Assembly: GCA_963704505.1 (NCBI GenBank)
Contig: OY969912.1
Span: forward strand, 2,418,001-2,482,000
Direction: 5' to 3'
Length of the DNA stretch: 64,000 bases
Origin: VRUE01 sp963704505
GTDB lineage: Bacteria > Actinomycetota > Thermoleophilia > Solirubrobacterales > 70-9
Part shown: one piece after another, positions 50,005-58,377 of the stretch
Layout of the letters: every line of letters starts with the position of its first letter
Position numbering within the stretch: the first letter of the stretch is position 1
The notes under the pieces: generated by a model
Told to the model about the DNA's origin: nothing
What the model saw: only the letters and a program-made list of their open reading frames with translations
Database searches by the model: none
Program-made: the position numbers and the translations under genes

Positions 50005-50607
50005 GTGGTCGATGCGGTCACGTTCCTCGGGCTGGGTCAGGTCTTCTCGGCGATGCAGACCGGGAATGTGATCTTCCTCGGCTTCGGCATCGCCGGTAAG
50101 GGGTCCGCCTCGATTGGTGCGCCGCTGGTCGCTCTCGCTGCGTTCATCGTCGGCGGCAGCGTCGCGGCGCTGCTCGCCGGCCGTCCCGGGAAAAGCTTCG
50201 GATTTGGCGCGGCTGCCCTCGTCGAGGCCTCGCTCCTGGGGATTGCGGCGCTCGTCGCCGGCGTCACGGATGTCTCGCGGGGCGACACGATCGCCTACAT
50301 CCTGATCGCGATCCTCTCCCTGACCATGGGCCTGCGCAACACGACGATCCGGGGCGTGGCCGGCGCCAACGTCGCCACCACCGTCCTGAACCTGACCCTG
50401 ACCGCGGTCACGACCCACTCGCTGATCGCGGTCGCCCCGAGCAGCGATCTGGCCCAGCGAGGGGTTGCGGTGCTGGCGATCCTGGCCGGCGCCGTGGCCG
50501 GCGCGCTCTTGCTCGGGTGGTGCCTGGCCGCGGCGATCGCGCTGGCCGGCGCGGTGACCCTTGCCGTCGCCGTCGCCCACGCCCGTCTCGATCCTCGGCC
50601 CGCCTAG
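50005..50607 (+). CDS. DUF1275 (YoaK-type) membrane protein, start codon uncertain
   Basis: 200 aa or more, six hydrophobic segments. VDAVTFLGLGQVFSAMQTGNVIFLGFGIAG is the family hallmark (read in two parts: VDAVTFLGLG, QTGNVIFLGF). The family normally has about 15 residues before this; those residues (PRTELLLALTFVTG) are present in frame upstream but no ATG, GTG or TTG precedes them, only ATC at 49954. So either GTG at 50005 is used, giving a shortened first helix, or the original start has been lost. Function of the family is unknown. Confidence 0.72.
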   Translation: MVDAVTFLGLGQVFSAMQTGNVIFLGFGIAGKGSASIGAPLVALAAFIVGGSVAALLAGRPGKSFGFGAAALVEASLLGIAALVAGVTDVSRGDTIAYILIAILSLTMGLRNTTIRGVAGANVATTVLNLTLTAVTTHSLIAVAPSSDLAQRGVAVLAILAGAVAGALLLGWCLAAAIALAGAVTLAVAVAHARLDPRPA

Positions 50608-50699
50608 ACCTTCGCCTCAACGCTGCCGAGGCGACTTCTCTCGGGACCTGCAAGAGTCGCGGCGTCTCGTCCTCCATCCATCGTCCCGGAGGGCACCAA

Positions 50700-51716
50700 A
50701 TGAAGAGTCGCGTTCGCTCGTTTTACCTCGTAGGCCTGCTGGCAGTCCTCTTTGCCGTCGCCCTGCCCACGAGCGCCGGAGCCTATGTCTACTGGACGAA
50801 CCTGGAAACGGGAATGGTCGGAAGGGCCAACCTCGACGGGTCCGAAGCCACGCAGACGTTCATCAACAGCGGTGGCGGTGGGGGGATCGCGGTCGACGGC
50901 GCCCATGTCTACTGGAGCATCTCGGCGCCCCCGGGGAAGATCGCCAGGGCCAACCTGGACGGGACGGGTGTCGAACCGGAATTCATCACCGGCGCGGAAG
51001 AACCATTCGGAATCGCCGTCAACGCGAGCAACATCTACTGGGCGAACCACTACACGGACAAGATCGGCCGGGCCAATCTGAACGGAACGAGCCCAGAACC
51101 CAAATTCATCACCGATGTGGGCTACCCGGTCGGCCTCGCGATCGACAGCAGCAGCCTCTATTGGGCCAACGTCAACGAGTGGGCGATCGGGCGCAGCGGG
51201 CTCACAGGGCCCTCCGGGGAAAAACACTTCATCCAGGGACCGGAAGGCAGCAACACCCGGGGAGTGGCGGTCGACGGCTCCCACGTCTACTGGTCGAACT
51301 CGAGCAACGACACGATCGGCCGCGCCAACCTCAACGGCACCGGCGTCGAACAGAGCTTCATCACCGGTGCCGACGACCCGGGCGGGATGGCAGTCGACGG
51401 GTCCTACATCTACTGGGCCAACATGGCCGGCGAGACGATCGGCCGGGCCAAGCTCGACGGCTCCGAAGTGAACGAGAGCTTCATCACCGGCGCGAAATTG
51501 CCCACCGATGTGGCGGTCGACTCGCTCGGCAAGGTGACGCCGCCCCCACCGCCGCCTCCGACCAGCTCGAGCCCGGCACCCGCGACCGCTCCTATCCCCG
51601 GCCCGATCGTGAAGAAGCCCCTCAAATGCAAAAAGGGCTTCAAAAAGAAGACGGTCAAAGGCAAGGCGAGGTGCGTCCGGGTGAAACGAGGCAAGCACCA
51701 CCACGCCCGCCACTAG
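50700..51716 (+). CDS. Secreted YWTD-like beta-propeller protein
   Basis: 338 aa. Signal peptide (FYLVGLLAVLFAVALPTSAGA), then six repeats of about 42 residues with the pattern VYWTN.......IGRANLDG......FI.GA..P.G.AVDG, which form one LDL-receptor-type six-bladed propeller (residues 28-280). A Pro-rich linker leads to a Lys-rich C-terminus (PLKCKKGFKKKTVKGKARC, ending in a His cluster), a tail seen on many secreted Thermoleophilia proteins (from memory). ATG at 50700 has GGAGGG just upstream. Role: probably extracellular binding. Confidence 0.82.
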   Translation: MKSRVRSFYLVGLLAVLFAVALPTSAGAYVYWTNLETGMVGRANLDGSEATQTFINSGGGGGIAVDGAHVYWSISAPPGKIARANLDGTGVEPEFITGAEEPFGIAVNASNIYWANHYTDKIGRANLNGTSPEPKFITDVGYPVGLAIDSSSLYWANVNEWAIGRSGLTGPSGEKHFIQGPEGSNTRGVAVDGSHVYWSNSSNDTIGRANLNGTGVEQSFITGADDPGGMAVDGSYIYWANMAGETIGRAKLDGSEVNESFITGAKLPTDVAVDSLGKVTPPPPPPPTSSSPAPATAPIPGPIVKKPLKCKKGFKKKTVKGKARCVRVKRGKHHHARH

Positions 51717-51762
51717 GTGAGGCGAAGCGGGCGCCGACGGCGTTCTTGAACCTGGTGCTGAG

Positions 51763-52152
51763 CTAGGCGGCCAGGCTCGCCATCGCGACCTGGAGCTGGG
51801 CGAAGTCGAAGTAGGTGTCCTTGGTCGCCACCAGGCCATCCTCGAGCGTGATGACGTCGACGCAGTCAACGCTCAGGTCAGCATTGGTCATCGTCCATTC
51901 CAATACCCAATGGTCGGTGCCGAAGAGAGTCCGGATCGGCTTCGACGCGAACTCCGGGAACTGGGCGAAGGTCTCGGCAGCCGTGGTTCGCATTGCCTCG
52001 CGTCCCTCCGCCGCCGGCCCGGCGCCGTGGGTGCAGAACCGCGTGTTCTCGGTGTGGAGGGCCGCGATCGCATCAGGGTCATGGCTGCCCCAAGCTGCCG
52101 AGTAACGCTGCTGAATCGCTTCGATGTCGATCTCCGTCGCTGTCTCGCTCAC
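51763..52152 (-). CDS. SnoaL-like (NTF2 fold) protein
   Basis: 129 aa. The fold signature is IDIEAIQQRYSAAWGSHDPDAIAALHTEN near the N-terminus (split: RYSAAWGSHDPDAIAALH) followed by a cone-shaped beta sheet ending in GLVATKDTYFDFAQ. Such proteins are polyketide cyclases, dehydratases or ester-cyclase-like proteins of varied function. GTG at 52152 is chosen because AGGAAGG lies six bases upstream. Single gene on the minus strand between two secreted-protein genes. Confidence 0.78.
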   Translation of the reverse strand: MSETATEIDIEAIQQRYSAAWGSHDPDAIAALHTENTRFCTHGAGPAAEGREAMRTTAAETFAQFPEFASKPIRTLFGTDHWVLEWTMTNADLSVDCVDVITLEDGLVATKDTYFDFAQLQVAMASLAA

Positions 52153-52283
52153 GGTCAGCCTTCCTTTAGGGGGAGACGATCGTCGCACGCCAAGGTAGGA
52201 GCGCCCGGTGCCGTCCCGATGATCGGTCCAGCTTCTTGCGGCCGAGCGCTGAAGATCCGGCCCGCCTGCAATCGTTCCGGTCG

Positions 52284-53501
52284 ATGAACTCCGCTCTGAA
52301 GCGCCTGCTGCTGGCCCCGCTGGGGATCACCCTCCTACTCGGGATCTTCGCCTCCCAGGCAGCGGCGTCGCCGGGGGCCTACAAAGTCCTGGCCACCGAA
52401 ACCTACGAAACCCTGCCGCTGAAAATGAAGGCCCAGATTGCCGCGTTCCCAGACGTTGCGGTCGTCGACACGGCCGACACCAGCACCGAAATCCCATCGG
52501 CCGCGCAGCTCGCCAAGTACGACGAGGTGCTCAGCATCGGGGACAGCAACTACATAAGCACCACCGACTGGGGCGACTCGCTCGCAGCCTTCGTCGACTC
52601 CGGGGGCGTCGTCGTCCAGGCCGGCTACGACAGCTGGGAAGACGACAACGCGCGTCCGGGCGGGCGCTTCGCCAGTGGTAACTATCCGCCCTTCATCCCG
52701 GGCCCGAACGAAAACGACGACACCTCGCTCGGCGCTGTGTTCGGCAACAGCCCGCTGATGGGTGGCGTCAATTCACTCACCACCGACGACAACACCGCCC
52801 CGACCCTCGCCCCCGGCGCGACCCTCCTCGCGAACTGGGCGACGGGGAACCCTGCGGTGGCCGTGAAGGGGCGGGTCGTCTCCGTCACCGCGTTCATCGG
52901 CGACAACTACGGCGAATGGACCGGTGACTACGGCCGTCTCGTCGTCAACGCCGTCAGGGCGCTCGGCCGCAAGACGCTCACGGTCGCCAATGCGAACACC
53001 GCGGGCGGGACGGTTACGAGCAACGTCGGTGGGATCGCCTGCGGTTTGGCCTGCAGCGCCGACCTGACCTTCCAGTCGCCGGTCACACTGACCGCGACCG
53101 CCAGCAAAGGATTCGTCTTCGCCGGTTTCGGACAGTCGTGCAGCGGGACCTCGTGCGCCCTGACGATGGATTCCGCCAAGTCGGTCAGCGCGAACTTCTA
53201 CTCGTTCGGCCTCGGCAAGAAAACCAAGCTGAACAAGAAAAAGGGGACTGCCCTGCTCGGCGTAGCGGTCGGCGGCCCCGGGACCGTCACCCTGACGGGC
53301 GCGAAGGTGAAGAAGCAGACCAAGGCCGCCAAAGCGGCCGGCACCGTATCGGTACCGGTCCTGGCCAAGGGGAAGTCGCTGAAAGCCCTGAAGGCGAGCG
53401 GTAAGGCGAAGGTCAAATTCCACGTGACGTTCACGCCCGCCGGCGGCGCGGCTTCGACCCTTTCGAAGGTGGTTCACCTTCGACTCCTACCGCCGAACTA
53501 G
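52284..53501 (+). CDS. Secreted protein: GATase-like domain, InlB-type repeat, shared C-terminal domain
   Basis: 405 aa with a signal peptide (LLLAPLGITLLLGIFASQAAA). Residues 35-230 resemble a class I glutamine-amidotransferase-like (ThuA/DUF4159-type) fold: YKVLATETYE, DEVLSIGDSNYIS, AFVDSGGVVVQAGYDSW. Residues about 240-310 form a divergent InlB B-repeat (GGTVTSNVGGIACG, TLTATASKGFVFAGFG, KSVSANF) with four Cys. Residues 315-405 are the same beta domain that ends the protein at 31216-32628. ATG at 52284. Probably cell-surface; no catalytic residues are identifiable. Confidence 0.75.
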   Translation: MNSALKRLLLAPLGITLLLGIFASQAAASPGAYKVLATETYETLPLKMKAQIAAFPDVAVVDTADTSTEIPSAAQLAKYDEVLSIGDSNYISTTDWGDSLAAFVDSGGVVVQAGYDSWEDDNARPGGRFASGNYPPFIPGPNENDDTSLGAVFGNSPLMGGVNSLTTDDNTAPTLAPGATLLANWATGNPAVAVKGRVVSVTAFIGDNYGEWTGDYGRLVVNAVRALGRKTLTVANANTAGGTVTSNVGGIACGLACSADLTFQSPVTLTATASKGFVFAGFGQSCSGTSCALTMDSAKSVSANFYSFGLGKKTKLNKKKGTALLGVAVGGPGTVTLTGAKVKKQTKAAKAAGTVSVPVLAKGKSLKALKASGKAKVKFHVTFTPAGGAASTLSKVVHLRLLPPN

Positions 53502-53585
53502 GCCGCCACAGCTCCGGGAACCTCCGCTGAAGCACATCCCGGGTCGCCCGGAACGCGCAGTTCGGAAACGGACTTGACCTCAATG

Positions 53586-53599
53586 CGAACATATGTTCG
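53586..53599. promoter_or_regulatory. LexA (SOS) box, perfect palindrome
   Basis: CGAACATATGTTCG matches the Gram-positive/actinobacterial LexA consensus CGAACNNNNGTTCG exactly and is fully symmetric. It ends on the base before the ATG of the 103-aa gene, so LexA bound here would block transcription or initiation of that gene. With about 70 percent GC the rough chance of such a match in 64 kb is well below one. Confidence 0.7.
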
Positions 53600-53911
53600 A
53601 TGGGGACCTCGGGCACACGGCACGGCGAATTCAGGACGGCGCTTCGGACCGGGAGCTACAGCCTCGCGCTCGAGATCGCCCGTGACCTCCCCCACATCTC
53701 CCTCGCCGACGCGCTGCGCCTGACCCTGCTCGCCGCACGCAAGAGCCCGCAGCAATTCGACGGCATGGCGCGGCGCTGGCTGGCCCGCCTGCTGGTCGAG
53801 CGCCAGCCCTCCCTCGACGAGATGGCATGGGCCTCGGCGCTGCTCAGCAACGCTCCGGGCGGCGACGCCGACGACGATCGCCTCACCGAGATCCTCGCCG
53901 CGCTGATCTAA
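53600..53911 (+). CDS. Small helical protein under a LexA box, unknown function
   Basis: 103 aa, predominantly helical, no signal peptide. Core: ALRTGSYSLALEIARDLPHI, SLADALRLTLLAARKSP and ARRWLARLLVERQPSLDEMA. Similar short proteins with this helix-turn-helix-repeat-like pattern are common in actinobacteria as hypotheticals (from memory). ATG at 53600 directly follows the LexA operator, so the transcript is probably leaderless or starts within a few bases. SOS control is the only clue to role; DNA-damage response is inferred. Confidence 0.65.
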   Translation: MGTSGTRHGEFRTALRTGSYSLALEIARDLPHISLADALRLTLLAARKSPQQFDGMARRWLARLLVERQPSLDEMAWASALLSNAPGGDADDDRLTEILAALI

Positions 53912-53912
53912 A

Positions 53913-53944
53913 CGCCTACGACCTCAACCGCCTACGACCTCAAC
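53913..53944. repeat. Two 16-bp direct repeats
   Basis: Two adjacent exact copies of CGCCTACGACCTCAAC immediately after the stop codon of the LexA-box gene. Confidence 0.85.
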
Positions 53945-54015
53945 CGCGCGGGTCCCCCCGGCTCTCCGCTTGAAGGACCCTTGCGGCCCGTAGGGCTTTC
54001 AGCGCCCGGAAGGCT

Positions 54016-54095
54016 TCAGCCGCCCCGGCCGCTGACCAGCCGCCCAGGCCAATGATCAGCCGCCCGGGCCGTTGATCAGCCGCCCGGGTGGGCGA
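54016..54095. repeat. Four 20-bp tandem repeats overlapping a gene end
   Basis: Units 54016-54035, 54036-54055, 54056-54075 and 54076-54095 share YCAGCCGCCCNGGCC and vary in the last five bases. The fourth unit contains the stop codon and last codons of the minus-strand gene ending at 54076, so repeat expansion seems to have occurred at that gene's 3' end. Confidence 0.85.
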
Positions 54096-54621
54096 CTACC
54101 GAAATGCCGGAGATCTTGGTTCCTTCGACGACGGTGAAGTAGGTCGCCGTTTCACGCGGGCCTCCGAGGGCGTATGAGTACGGCGGGAGCTTCTTGACCT
54201 TCGGGTAGGCCGCCTTCAGTTCGCCCACCGTCGAGCAGAGATGGATCCCCTTCGAGGTCTCGAAGCGGCCGAGCGGTGTCGGGCAGATCGGCACGCTCTT
54301 GCCGCCGACGTCCTTGCGTCCGGCGTTGAGGAAGATCGACCAGGCCTTGTAGGTCTTGCCGTTGTCTTTGGTTTCGAAGCCGACGGTGATCTGTTCGCCT
54401 TCGTTCTTGCCGGGGTAGTTGCAGGACCCGACGCAGGGGGTGGTTTCCGCGTGGCCCCAGGCCTTGACCACTTCCTTGGGAGTGGCGCCGAACCCGATGC
54501 CGCCGACCGACTTGTTCGGGACGATCAGGGTGTTGTTCGTGCTCGGCAGGGACGCCTGGGCGATTACGGGGACGGCGAGCGCCAGGCAGATGCCGACGGC
54601 GATTGCGATGCGGGCCTTCAT
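54076..54621 (-). CDS. Secreted protein of unknown function
   Basis: 181 aa. Signal peptide ARIAIAVGICLALAVPVIAQAS, then a beta-rich mature part. VGGIGFGATPKEVVKAWG is reminiscent of small periplasmic/secreted domains that recur in Thermoleophilia. Four Cys in two pairs (TPCVGSCNYPG and ICPTP/LCSTV) suggest disulfides. ATG at 54621 is chosen because GAGGAG lies five to six bases upstream; a GTG two codons earlier overlaps that site. Confidence 0.65.
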   Translation of the reverse strand: MKARIAIAVGICLALAVPVIAQASLPSTNNTLIVPNKSVGGIGFGATPKEVVKAWGHAETTPCVGSCNYPGKNEGEQITVGFETKDNGKTYKAWSIFLNAGRKDVGGKSVPICPTPLGRFETSKGIHLCSTVGELKAAYPKVKKLPPYSYALGGPRETATYFTVVEGTKISGISVVAHPGG

Positions 54622-54754
54622 TTCCACTCCTCGGTTTGCGATCGGACGGCAGACGACCGCTGCCGGACGAGGAGCAGCGAGCGAGCCGGGATCCTATGGA
54701 TGCGCGAGGCGCGACCGGGGCTCGGAGGCCGCCCGCCTACGAGAAACCGCGTAC

Positions 54755-55375
54755 TCAGGGCCGAAACCGGAACGAATCTCCTACCGCGTTGGTGAAGGTG
54801 AAGAGGCCGTTCTTCTTCGTCGCGCGAAATCGAGACAGGTAGGGGGCGACGAACGAGTAGATGAAGGGGCGGCTGACGGAGCGGATCGCCTTGTGGGCCC
54901 GCAGCCGCGGCAGCACCTCGAGTTCGATGATGTCGGCATCGGTCTGCGCCCCGAGCTCCTGTTCGGGCGCTCCGCGTCCGCAATCGTCGTTGGTCGTCAG
55001 CTTTCCGGGCATGCCCTTCCTCAGCGAACAGGGGTGCCAGGCGCGCTGCCAGCTGCTGTGGCCATAGACCGTGATCGCCGAATCCGGTTCGGTCAGGCGG
55101 TTGAAGTGGACCGCCACTTCGGCCATGTGCCAGGTTTCGCCGAGGCTGAACTCGACGAAGCAGTAGTAGGCCGGCCCTTCGATCGAGTGTTCCCCCGACG
55201 AGCACACGTCCCTCTCCGCCGCCGGGAAGGACGCCCCCGGATATTCCTGGGCGAGCTTTTCCTTGACCGACGCCGAGCTGCCGGTCAGAGCGAACGGCCC
55301 GGGCTGCGCGGCTCCGGCCGTCGCCGGCCAGAGGACCGCGGCCAGGACGATGAGGGCCGGGGCGAGACGTCGCAT
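54755..55375 (-). CDS. Secreted protein of unknown function
   Basis: 206 aa. Signal peptide LAPALIVLAAVLWPATAGA. Mature protein contains four Cys (RDVCSSG, YYCFVEF, HPCSLRKG, DDCGRGA) and aromatic-rich strands (GPAYYCFVEFSLGETWHM, LFTFTNAVGDSFRF). No known domain is recognised. It lies 13 bases upstream of nothing on its own strand, being 12 bases after the plsC start side, so it may share the plsC operon's upstream end or a separate promoter. Function unknown. Confidence 0.65.
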   Translation of the reverse strand: MRRLAPALIVLAAVLWPATAGAAQPGPFALTGSSASVKEKLAQEYPGASFPAAERDVCSSGEHSIEGPAYYCFVEFSLGETWHMAEVAVHFNRLTEPDSAITVYGHSSWQRAWHPCSLRKGMPGKLTTNDDCGRGAPEQELGAQTDADIIELEVLPRLRAHKAIRSVSRPFIYSFVAPYLSRFRATKKNGLFTFTNAVGDSFRFRP

Positions 55376-55387
55376 CTGCTCTCGAGA

Positions 55388-56011
55388 CTAGCGCCGCTTG
55401 CGGTAGGAGATCGAGGGCGGGACCAGAGCCCTGATCTCCGACAGCAGGCGGGCAGAGAGCTCGCCGGGATCCTCGTCGGGCCGCGGCTGGCCACCCTCGG
55501 GATCGAAGAAGCGGACGCGCAGCTTCGGCCGCTTCGGGAAACCGGTCAGGTCCGAGGTTCCCTCGATCGCGACCAGGCTGATGTGGGCCTCGGGCACTTC
55601 GAGCGCCAGACGGCCGACCCCACTGCGGGCACGGAGCACCTCGCCGCGTGAGCGCGTGCCTTCAGGGAAGACGCCGATACAGGCGCCCGCCCGCAGCGTC
55701 TCGATCGCTTTCGCCAGCGCCTGAGTGTCGCCGGAGCCGCGCTCGATCGGGATCTGGCCCATGCCATTGAGAATCGGAGCCAGGCCGCGAATCTTCCAGA
55801 GGTCGGATTTGGCCAGTGCCCTGATCTGGCGGCGCGACCGCGCCGAGATGCCGACCATGATCGGGTCCCAGTGGCTGTCGTGGTTGCCGATCACCAGCAG
55901 CGGGCCGCTCTCGGGCAGCGACTCGAGCCCCTCGACCTTCAGCCTCCCCCAGCGTGCGACCGGTCTATTCAGCGTCATCGCGAGGGCGTATGTGCGGGTC
56001 CTCTCCTCCAC
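55388..56011 (-). CDS. plsC: 1-acyl-sn-glycerol-3-phosphate acyltransferase (PlsC family)
   Basis: 207 aa. The catalytic HX4D motif is NHDSHWDPI and the substrate motif is FPEGTRSRGE; IPIERGSGD matches motif III. The enzyme adds the second acyl chain to make phosphatidic acid at the inner membrane. ATG at 56011. The alpha/beta hydrolase gene is 43 bases upstream on the same strand. Confidence 0.9.
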   Translation of the reverse strand: MEERTRTYALAMTLNRPVARWGRLKVEGLESLPESGPLLVIGNHDSHWDPIMVGISARSRRQIRALAKSDLWKIRGLAPILNGMGQIPIERGSGDTQALAKAIETLRAGACIGVFPEGTRSRGEVLRARSGVGRLALEVPEAHISLVAIEGTSDLTGFPKRPKLRVRFFDPEGGQPRPDEDPGELSARLLSEIRALVPPSISYRKRR

Positions 56012-56054
56012 GGGCCGTGAGTTCTATTCGTTCGGCCGGCGCGCCGCGCCGCCG

Positions 56055-56969
56055 TCAGGCGGCCGGGGCGGGCGCGTCTGACTTCAGGAACGCCTTTGCC
56101 CGCTCGGCGACCAGGTCGGGGCGCTCGTCGGCGATGAAGTGGCCGCAGTCGGGGACGAGCTCGACCTCCATCTGGTCGGCGTGGCGCTCGTAGCCGTCGA
56201 GGAGCTGCGGCCGCAGGGCGAAGTCGTCGGCGCCGAAGAGCAGCAGGGTCGGCACCTCGAGGCGGGTGTGCGCGTAGCGGCCGCGCATGATCGGCCCGGA
56301 CTCCTTCAGGTTGAAGGTCCGGTACACCTGAACGGCGGCGTAGGCGTGCTCGGGCTCGGCCAGGTTGTCGGCGAAGGCGCTCAGCGTCTCCTCGTCCCAG
56401 ACCGACTTGTCGATCGTCGAGCCGAGGATGATCTTGCGGACGAAGGTGCCGCCGCGGTGGAGCCGGTAGCCGAGGACCGGGCTGAGGATCAGCCACTGGT
56501 ACCAAAACCGCCAGAACTGGGGCAGCATCGCCTTGGTCGAGACCCAAGGGGTGAGGATGTTCAGTGCCAGGTAGCGCTCGAAGCGCTGCGGCTCGCGGAT
56601 CCCGAGAAGAAAGCCGATCCATGCGCCCCAGTCGTGCGCGACCAGCTTCACCCGCTCGAGGCCGAGCTCATCGAGGACGGCGAGCACGTCGTCGGCCATG
56701 TTCTCCTTCTCATAGCCGACCCGCGGCGAGTCCGACCAGCCGAAGCCCCGCAGGTCCATCGCGATCACCCGGTGCCCGTCGGCGGCAAGCTCCGGCATCA
56801 GGTGTCGCCACTCGAACCAGTTCTGCGGCCAGCCGTGGAGGCAGAGGACGACGTCGTCGCCCTCCCCCGCTTCGGCGACGTGGAAGTCGAGGCCGCGGGC
56901 GCGGACCCAGCGGTGGCTGACGCCGTCGACCTGAGGCATGTCCCCCACGTCGACCCCCTTGGGTGGCAC
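56055..56969 (-). CDS. Alpha/beta hydrolase (epoxide hydrolase/dehalogenase-like)
   Basis: 304 aa. LHGWPQNWFEWRHLM is the oxyanion-hole HGxP motif, nucleophile elbow HDWGAWIG has Asp as nucleophile (as in epoxide hydrolases and haloalkane dehalogenases), acid Asp in FGADDFALRPQ and His in CGHFIADERPD. The cap domain lies at about 150-220. Start: ATG at 56969 or the ATG ten codons later (MPQVDGVSHRW), which looks closer to the family start. Ten bases after thrC on the same strand. Confidence 0.87.
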   Translation of the reverse strand: MPPKGVDVGDMPQVDGVSHRWVRARGLDFHVAEAGEGDDVVLCLHGWPQNWFEWRHLMPELAADGHRVIAMDLRGFGWSDSPRVGYEKENMADDVLAVLDELGLERVKLVAHDWGAWIGFLLGIREPQRFERYLALNILTPWVSTKAMLPQFWRFWYQWLILSPVLGYRLHRGGTFVRKIILGSTIDKSVWDEETLSAFADNLAEPEHAYAAVQVYRTFNLKESGPIMRGRYAHTRLEVPTLLLFGADDFALRPQLLDGYERHADQMEVELVPDCGHFIADERPDLVAERAKAFLKSDAPAPAA

Positions 56970-56978
56970 GCCGGGTGC

Positions 56979-58274
56979 CTAGCCGACCGGGGCGCCGACG
57001 GCGCCGTTGCGGAAGTCGTTGACGACTTCCGCCATCTTGTCCGCATCACAGGGCACGTTCTCGGGCCAGGGGCGGATCGGCTGCTCGCTGAGCGTCTTCA
57101 GGCCGTTGCCGCTGATCACGATCACCACCGACTCGTCGGGGTCGAGCGCGCCGCTCTGGGCGAGCTTCATCGTCGCCGCGACGGTGGTTCCGCCGGCGGG
57201 CTCGGTGAGGACTCCCTCGGTCGCGGCGAGCAGCTCCATCGCGGTGATGATCTCGCCGTCGGGGATCGCCGCCGCCGTGCCGCCACGGCTGCGCACCGCG
57301 TCGACGACCAGCGGGCCGTCGCCGGGGGCGCCGATCGCCAGCGAGTGGGCGAGCGTCTCGGGGACCTGGGGGACGATCTCGGGCTGGTTCTCGGTGATCG
57401 CGGTCGCGATCGGCGAGCAGCCGACCGGCTGGCCGACGTGGACCTTGGTCGCCGAAGTCTGCGAGAGGCCGACCTGCTCGAGCTCCTGCAGGCCCTTGTG
57501 GACACGCGAGGAGAGCGTCCCGCCCGCCGCCGGCATGACGATGTGGTCGGGTGAGATCCAGTCGAGCTGCTCGACCACCTCGTAGGCGAGCGTCTTCGCC
57601 CCCTCGGCGTAGAACGGCCGCAGGCTGATGTTCGAGAACTGAAGGCCGGTCGCTTCGGCGAGCTCGCGGCAGGCCTTGTTGGCCTGGTCGTAGTTGCCGT
57701 TGACCTGGCAGACCTCGGCGCCGAGGGCGCGCACGCTGCGAGCCTTGGCCCGCTCGAGGTTGGCGGGATAGAAGACGTAGGGACGGAGGCCGGCCTTGGC
57801 GCCGAGCGCCGCGGTCGCGGTGCCGACGTTGCCGGTAGAGACGCAGCCGATCTCGGTGCAGCCGAGCTCCAGCGCGCGGGCGACGGCCATGCCGACGACC
57901 CGGTCCTTGTAGGACAGCGAGGGCCGGTTGGTCGAGTCGTCCTTGACGTAGAGGTTGCGCAACCCGATCTCGGCGCCGAGCCGGTCGGCGCGGATCAGCG
58001 GCGTCATCCCGGCGAAGAGGGCGACCCGGCCGGGGACCGTGCCGTCGGTGATCGGCAGCAGCTCCTCGTAGCGCCAGATGTTCAGCGGGCGCTGCTCGGC
58101 GGCCCGCTCGGCGATGCGCTCGCGGGCGAGCTCGTAGTCGTACTCGATGTCGAGGCCCTTGTCGCACTGCGGACACCGGAAGGTTGTGTCCGTCAGCGGC
58201 AGACGGATCTCACAATCGGGGCAGACCAGCTCCGTCGCGCAGGAGCGGGATCGCTGATCGGCCACAGGGGTCAT
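56979..58274 (-). CDS. thrC: Threonine synthase
   Basis: 431 aa PLP enzyme converting O-phosphohomoserine to threonine. An N-terminal zinc ribbon (VCPDCEIRLP, FRCPQCDKG) is typical of this subgroup; PLP-binding Lys is in PSLSYKDRVVG, and STGNVGTATAALGAKAG is the phosphate loop. ATG at 58274. It ends five bases before the alpha/beta hydrolase reading region. No other threonine genes are near, so it is a lone amino-acid gene here. Confidence 0.9.
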   Translation of the reverse strand: MTPVADQRSRSCATELVCPDCEIRLPLTDTTFRCPQCDKGLDIEYDYELARERIAERAAEQRPLNIWRYEELLPITDGTVPGRVALFAGMTPLIRADRLGAEIGLRNLYVKDDSTNRPSLSYKDRVVGMAVARALELGCTEIGCVSTGNVGTATAALGAKAGLRPYVFYPANLERAKARSVRALGAEVCQVNGNYDQANKACRELAEATGLQFSNISLRPFYAEGAKTLAYEVVEQLDWISPDHIVMPAAGGTLSSRVHKGLQELEQVGLSQTSATKVHVGQPVGCSPIATAITENQPEIVPQVPETLAHSLAIGAPGDGPLVVDAVRSRGGTAAAIPDGEIITAMELLAATEGVLTEPAGGTTVAATMKLAQSGALDPDESVVIVISGNGLKTLSEQPIRPWPENVPCDADKMAEVVNDFRNGAVGAPVG

Positions 58275-58377
58275 CAGACCGCGGTGCTCCGGGCTCGTGA
58301 GGGGAGGCCGCCAGCCTTGGCGAACCGCATCCTCCGCTTGTCCAGGTGTCCCATCTGGCGCTCGAACATGAGTCGGA

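Noticed and set aside
47605..54750. Prophage or integrative element
   Set aside because: No integrase, transposase, structural or replication gene, and no direct repeat of the tRNA end was found.
58274..58369. 31-codon frame whose stop overlaps the thrC start
   Set aside because: Too short, no ribosome binding site and no recognisable content; overlap may be chance.
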